A DNA stretch of 64,000 nucleotides. Source: Symbiodinium microadriaticum (taxonomy: Eukaryota; Sar; Dinophyceae; Suessiales; Symbiodiniaceae). The first letter of the stretch is position 1. Every line of letters begins with the position of its first letter. Of this stretch, positions 60,301 through 64,000 are shown in pieces. The stretch lies in the NCBI GenBank assembly GCA_001939145.1, contig LSRX01000589.1, forward strand, positions 201,459 to 265,458, given 5' to 3'. Made by a program: the position numbers and the translations under genes. Below the pieces are notes generated by a model, which was not told where the DNA came from, ran no database searches, and saw nothing but the letters and a program-made list of their open reading frames with translations.

Positions 60301-60996
60301 CCTAGGAGTGGAAAGCTTTGGGCGCTTGGGTGGGCATTCATCAACTCCAAGGGTTTAGGAAGCAGCCGCACGTCGCGCGGGCCTTGTGCCTCAAAGATCA
60401 AGCTAATCATGGCCATCATCAGTGTCCTTAGTGTCCTTCTTCCAACTACCACGAAGATGATGATTGGTCTGGGACCATGTTTGAACTTCGGTTGAACGAG
60501 GACACTGGAAAGTGTGCTGTCCAGGCTGTTGCGGATTCGAGAGGCGAGTGGGGGGGCGGGGGAATCATGCAGGCGAAATTTCCAGGGCCAAAATCCGAAC
60601 AGTGAAAAATCCCCAACAAGATCCAACAAGCACGAGCTCCCCAGCATAAGTCTCGACAAGTGCCGCAAGGCTACAACTGCGTGCACATTGCATGTGCATC
60701 AAGCGGATGTCAAAGCCACTGTCCGTCTCAAGCCACGATATAGTAGCCGAGGTGCAAAAGGGAGCGACCGGTTTTTGCACGGACTGCAATTCAGTACGAT
60801 AAGCTGGTGACAGCGAGATAGCTCCAGGAGATCAGCACAGCCAAATCCTGCCGAGACGGCCGTCCTCAGCCTCCCGCTCCTTCTTCTTGGCCTCTGCCTC
60901 GGCCCAGGGGAGCGAAATCTTGGGTTTGCAGCCCAGCACAAGACACAAAAAACAGCTGCCTTGCGAGCCGCATCTGCCGCATCCTGCACGATGTCC
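57354..60996 (-). CDS. charged coiled-coil / proline-rich protein, many exons (partial)
   Basis: This minus-strand gene is assembled from exons that join in phase. 60996-60960 reads DIVQDAADAARK, 60897-60865 AEAKKKEREAE, and 60182-60120 EEKARLAAKEEAARMRRKRD plus E. Exons between about 60.1 and 58.6 kb are unresolved (a candidate KRKLPSSRGKAREKRALAPK lies near 59.0 kb). Then come 58558-58509 (ELDLYRLRDQPLGPMC), 58466-58409 (FRAKVAATSAPVFDDLEEE), 58359-58261 (proline run, then PPEKTKKEKKQ), 57659-57613 (EERKQFKKLKKSLFQ), 57538-57499 (MQKLQAKVAKAEK) and 57410-57354 (ALKKSEKLLRSRRSILLT, stop). Donors are GC or GA and acceptors AG|G throughout. The Glu/Lys/Ala-rich segments would form coiled coil and the proline run a flexible linker. 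Alternatively the frame ends at TAG 58249-58251 and the last three exons are another gene. No known family was recognised. Confidence 0.55.
57840..57990. repeat. degenerate accgaaccg tandem repeat
   Basis: gaaccg-type units recur (cgaaccgaaccgcaaaccgg and similar) inside a presumed intron of the minus-strand gene. Confidence 0.75.
58839..58950. repeat. poly-G run and (GT)n microsatellite
   Basis: A G-run of about 13 occurs at 58839-58851, and a (gt)n run at 58906-58935 is followed by ttggttggttgg. Confidence 0.9.
59080..60110. other. intron or intergenic sequence, weak exon hints only
   Basis: A minus-strand frame near 59593-59700 reads GFGSTQREVLRRADEEAKQE, whose composition fits the neighbouring coiled-coil gene, but its splice sites are not clear. 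Confidence 0.35.
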
Positions 60997-61454
60997 CTGC
61001 AACGAGAAATGGGGAGCTGGGGTCTGAAGCTGTGGCTACGGCTGCAGTGGACGAGCCAATGATCGGACCTACGTGGCAAGCGCACTACGATGGTGCAGAG
61101 AGATCCAGGAATGTAAGAGCGTGATACTGATGACAATGGTCGCCCATGGTTCTTAGCATGATCAGCCGCATTACCTCAAGCAAGTCTCTGTTCACTGGCC
61201 TTTGACAAAACTTGCACGGAACAGCAGTAAGACGTGGATGAAACGCTTATTTGTTGCACTCCCACTACCATCACAGTCGTCCGTCTCATCACTGTCAACA
61301 TCAACACCAGCAGCAGCACCACCACCGCCACCGTCATCACCACCATCATGATGGCCAGCAATTATCACCGCTGTCTTGTCATCATCGTCCTCGCGTGCAG
61401 CTGCAACAACAACAGCAACAGAAGCAATAGCATCTTCCTATAGTAGCAGAACCA

Positions 61455-62104
61455 CTACAGCATTCTCTTTATGATGTTTGTGCTTTGTCGTCGCCTGACA
61501 GGCGTCAGGACTTTGGAAGGCTCGGGAAGGCCCTCGTACATCGTCGCCGGCGGGTGCGCCTGCAGGGTATGAGTAGATGCGCAGACTTTTTCTCAGGTGC
61601 CTCTGTCTCAGACCCAGAAATACGCAGGCACGACAAGGAAATCCGCAGAGGGGCCTGAGTGCGCTTCGTGGCCGGGTGTGCGTAGTAGAAGGCTCCGGGC
61701 TTGGATTTGGAAGCCACACGGACCCAGCCCGGGGGCAGGGGCATCGTCTGCAGCTTGGCCTCCAACTGCGCGTGAACGCGCTTCTGCCTGGACTTCTCTC
61801 CTTCAGTGGCTCATTTTTGGTGAGTTCAAGCCATAGTTCGAACAAACCTCTCACAGCAGATGCTCATCTAGATCAGGCTAGTGGCGCAGCGCATCCCGCT
61901 TGTGTCGGGAACTCTTCTGGTCAGCATTCTTGCTAGCATGCTCTTTGGCATGCTCCTGATTCTCTTCCTCCACGACCTATAGCAGCCCACAGACACAAAC
62001 AATCCACGCACAGGTCAACATCGTGACTCCACCTGCTCTTCTGAGGGCCCGGCAACGGCCTCCGAACCGGAGGAGCAAACATCTGCATCGTCGATGACTT
62101 CCAT
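61455..62104 (-). CDS. WW-domain protein, four exons, complete model
   Basis: The exons on the minus strand are 62104-62033 (MEVIDDADVCSSGSEAVAGP then SEEQ), 61976-61891 (VVEEENQEHAKEHASKNADQ, then KSSRHKRDA), 61787-61655 and 61559-61455. Introns are 56 nt (GT), 103 nt (GC) and 95 nt (GC), all with AG|G acceptors; phases agree and the spliced frame is 396 nt, giving 131 residues. Exon 3 carries LPPGWVRVASKSKPGAFYYA followed by HPATKRTQ, which matches a WW domain (Leu-Pro, first Trp, the Tyr-Tyr pair). WW domains bind proline-rich ligands and are common in splicing and transcription factors. The second Trp is missing: Gln lies at the exon junction, before AHPP. The ATG has an in-frame stop upstream. 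An acidic head and a basic tail (PVRRRQSTNIIKRML) complete it. Confidence 0.75.
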
Positions 62105-63050
62105 GGCAGCTCCGCCACAGAATCATATCCGATCCCAAGAAAGCGGGATAAAGAAACAGCAAGCTTTCCTCGTTGGCTTCGTGCACCGGTCGTGGCTTCT
62201 CGGTCTTATTCCAACTCTACAATTGAATTCCACTTGTGCCGTGGCCCGACGATGCTCAGTGCAAGGTGCTACTAGTTCCGCCTTCGCTGCAAGCCGTCTA
62301 TGAGTCTAAACAGCTCAGAACCAGCTGCAAGCATACAGATCTTCCCTGACGCGGAAATGAATCCTGGGGGCGGCTTCGATTTGTTGACCCTGCCTAGGCT
62401 CCTTCCGATGCGTGTTCCTTGCTGAACTTAATCCTGCCCTTTGTCATTGAAGATACGCCTTCCTGGGCCTTCTGGGAAGTTCTGAGTTAAAGTTCCCTTG
62501 CAGGCACTTGCTGTGTGTATATAAGTATGTATGTATGTATGTATGTATATATATATATATATACCAATAATATACATAGAGACGTACCGTAGCGACGAGG
62601 GTAGCCGAGGGGAGCCGCACCACCTACACTACACGTGACTCAGCCACCACTCGATGCCACCGTCCCCCCCGAAGACAAGAAGCTGTCACTTTGCCGGCTT
62701 TGTTCCCGACGTCAAACGCGTGGGAGCTCCCTCAACACAATCTGTAGAAAGGCCACTAAAGTCCTCTCATGACTCTAGATGGCCTTAACATTTCTCAGGG
62801 TAACGAATGTCAACACAGTCTTGGAACTGCAGCATCAGCTTCACCCCTTCGAGGTGAGCCAAGGAAGTCGATGCACCGGGCATGGCTGTTTGGCCCGGGT
62901 CCTTCGTGTATGAAACAGGTCTCCCGACCCCTGCATGCCTTCTTGAAACAAATACCTTGCTTCTAGGAACGTGATGACATTAGACCTCAGGGGATGCCAG
63001 GAGTTGTGGGCACGCGCCGCCCTCCGGAGGCAATCATCAAAGAGGTGCCT
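62105..63050. other. spacer between minus-strand genes, with microsatellite
   Basis: A gtat/tata microsatellite lies at 62518-62580. A minus-strand frame near 62841-62960 (MQGSGDLFHTRRTRAKQPCP) may be a further exon of the gene to its right. Nothing else was supported. Confidence 0.45.
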
Positions 63051-63053
63051 CAC

Positions 63054-63671
63054 CTTGGAAGGTTTCTTGCAGGCGCCGGCGCTCGCTCCGCAGGTGGAAT
63101 CCCACGCGCTGAGCTTGGGACTTCGCCAGCTGCGCCTGAGCTGCAGCACGCATGCGCGCACCCGAACTCCGCGGTGGGCTATCATCTCGTCGAGGGAAGG
63201 CCTCGATGAGCTCGATGAGCACTTTGGTCGGCCTCGGCTTGGGAAATAAGCTTTGCGCTCAACAACACGCGCCCCGAATCGGAGCCGATGTGCTTGGACG
63301 CAGGCTGCTGCGTCTCTCGGCCTAGGAGCATCGGAAACGGCGCCGAAAGGATCGATCCTGATGGGGGCGCCTCGAAGACTCGATCGGGTGCACCAAAGCT
63401 CGGCTTTGCACAAAAGCTCGCGCCGACCTGCGGCGCCTGCTGAACAGCAGGCCGCTGGCGGCGGCGCCGCTGCGCCTCTTGCTGGGCTAGCAGGGCAGCC
63501 TGGCGCGCCTCCTTGGCCCTGGCAGCGTGGCAGGTCGATTATAATCGTCTTTCCTAGTTGACCTTGACCAGTGGCCTCCCCAACTTTTGGCGCTCCTCGA
63601 TCTGGAAGATCAGGTCCTTAACAGACCTCACGGCAATCAAGGGGGCAGCGTCACCAATGCTATTGCTAGGC
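63054..63671 (-). CDS. charged / Gln-Arg-rich protein, three exons (partial)
   Basis: The exons on the minus strand are 63671-63563, 63511-63294 and 63232-63054. The first ends GDAAPLIAVRSVKDLIFQIE, then ERQKLGRPLVK, at a GT donor; a 51-nt intron follows. The second begins EARQAALLAQQEAQRRRRQR and ends QQPASK at a GC donor; a 61-nt intron splits the Lys codon. The third reads PTKVLIELIEAFPRRDDSPP, then a basic helix (QAQLAKSQAQRVGFHLRSER), and ends RRRLQETFQ at a GT donor. All phases agree. The 5' and 3' ends are not found. Alternating charged helices suggest a scaffold or RNA-binding protein; no family is recognised. It may belong to one long transcript unit with the WW gene. Confidence 0.6.
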
Positions 63672-63779
63672 CTGCTGTGCTTCCTCGACTGGTTTTGTGA
63701 GGTCCCTAGCTCAGAACCCGGCAATGACGGCTCAAAACGTGCCGTAATCGAGGCCGTGACGTCGCGGCCCTGGGCAGGC

Positions 63780-64000
63780 GTGACCCAAAAGGCCGGTAGT
63801 GACCCCAAAAGGCCCGGTCCCAAAAGGCCGGTAGAGACCCCAATGACCCCCAGTAGTGACCCCCAGTAGTGACCCTAAAAGGCCCCAAAAGGCCCGTAGC
63901 TGACCCCAAAAGGCCCGGTAGTGACCCCCGTAGTGACCCCAAAACGGCCCAAAAAGGCGGGTAGTGACCCGCAGTGACCCCAGTAGTGACCCCCACCTCT
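63780..64000. repeat. short-period tandem array, cut by the window end
   Basis: Units of roughly 21 bp built from agtgaccccaaaaggcccgg, with variants lacking the aaaaggcc half, repeat to the last base. The Gly/Leu-rich minus-strand frame across it is a repeat artefact. Confidence 0.9.

Noticed and set aside
1..64000. Spliced-leader, tRNA, rRNA or snRNA genes
   Set aside because: I looked for the conserved spliced-leader sequence, tRNA-like box B elements and rRNA cores by eye and found none; a covariance-model search would be decisive.

Overview
The window looks like a nuclear segment of a dinoflagellate genome. This is inferred from gene structure; no marker gene was matched. (1) Every gene I could reconstruct is cut by short introns, mostly 42-110 nt. 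The 5' splice sites are mainly GC or GA and only rarely GT, and the 3' site is AG followed by a G as the first exon base. (2) There are tandem calcium-dependent protein kinase (CDPK) genes. (3) There is a kelch/GPS membrane protein. (4) Most of the DNA is non-coding, repeat-rich and GC-moderate. No bacterial operons, tRNA or rRNA genes, CRISPR arrays, viral genes or spliced-leader genes were seen. Because exons are short, most long open frames are not genes, and the models below were built by joining exons by phase and protein-family fit.

Layout. 1-0.7 kb: EF-hand exons from the 3' end of a CDPK gene. 0.7-7.1 kb: no gene seen. 7.1-14.9 kb: a second CDPK gene in the same orientation, with eleven short exons covering kinase subdomains I to VIII, then the junction and EF-hand exons. 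16.7-17.1 kb: a small three-exon Ser/Lys-rich gene. 20.03-29.01 kb and 38.34-47.28 kb: two direct copies of a roughly 9-kb segmental duplication, differing by many indels and each carrying the same dead kinase fragment on the minus strand. Between the copies lie a higher-order satellite built from a roughly 59-bp monomer (29.2-32.2 kb) and, directly after it, the best gene of the window, a kelch-repeat/GPS/multi-pass membrane protein (32.2-35.7 kb). 47.3-53.5 kb: gene-poor, with an inverted repeat and two large CATA/TATA microsatellite fields. 53.5-54.0 kb: two exons of a membrane protein. 54.1-56.6 kb: an AT-rich island whose left part is decayed satellite. 57.35-62.1 kb and 63.0-63.7 kb: minus-strand genes, namely a charged coiled-coil/proline-rich protein, a complete four-exon WW-domain protein, and exons of a further charged protein. 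63.78-64.0 kb: a short-period tandem array running off the end.

Functionally the window holds calcium signalling (two CDPKs), a probable surface receptor-like protein (kelch-GPS-transmembrane), and small charged or WW proteins of the kind found in RNA-processing or scaffolding roles. Nothing suggests that they form a pathway. The most unusual material is structural: the interrupted higher-order satellite, a SINE-like insertion in it, dispersed decayed copies of the same satellite, and the diverged 9-kb duplication.
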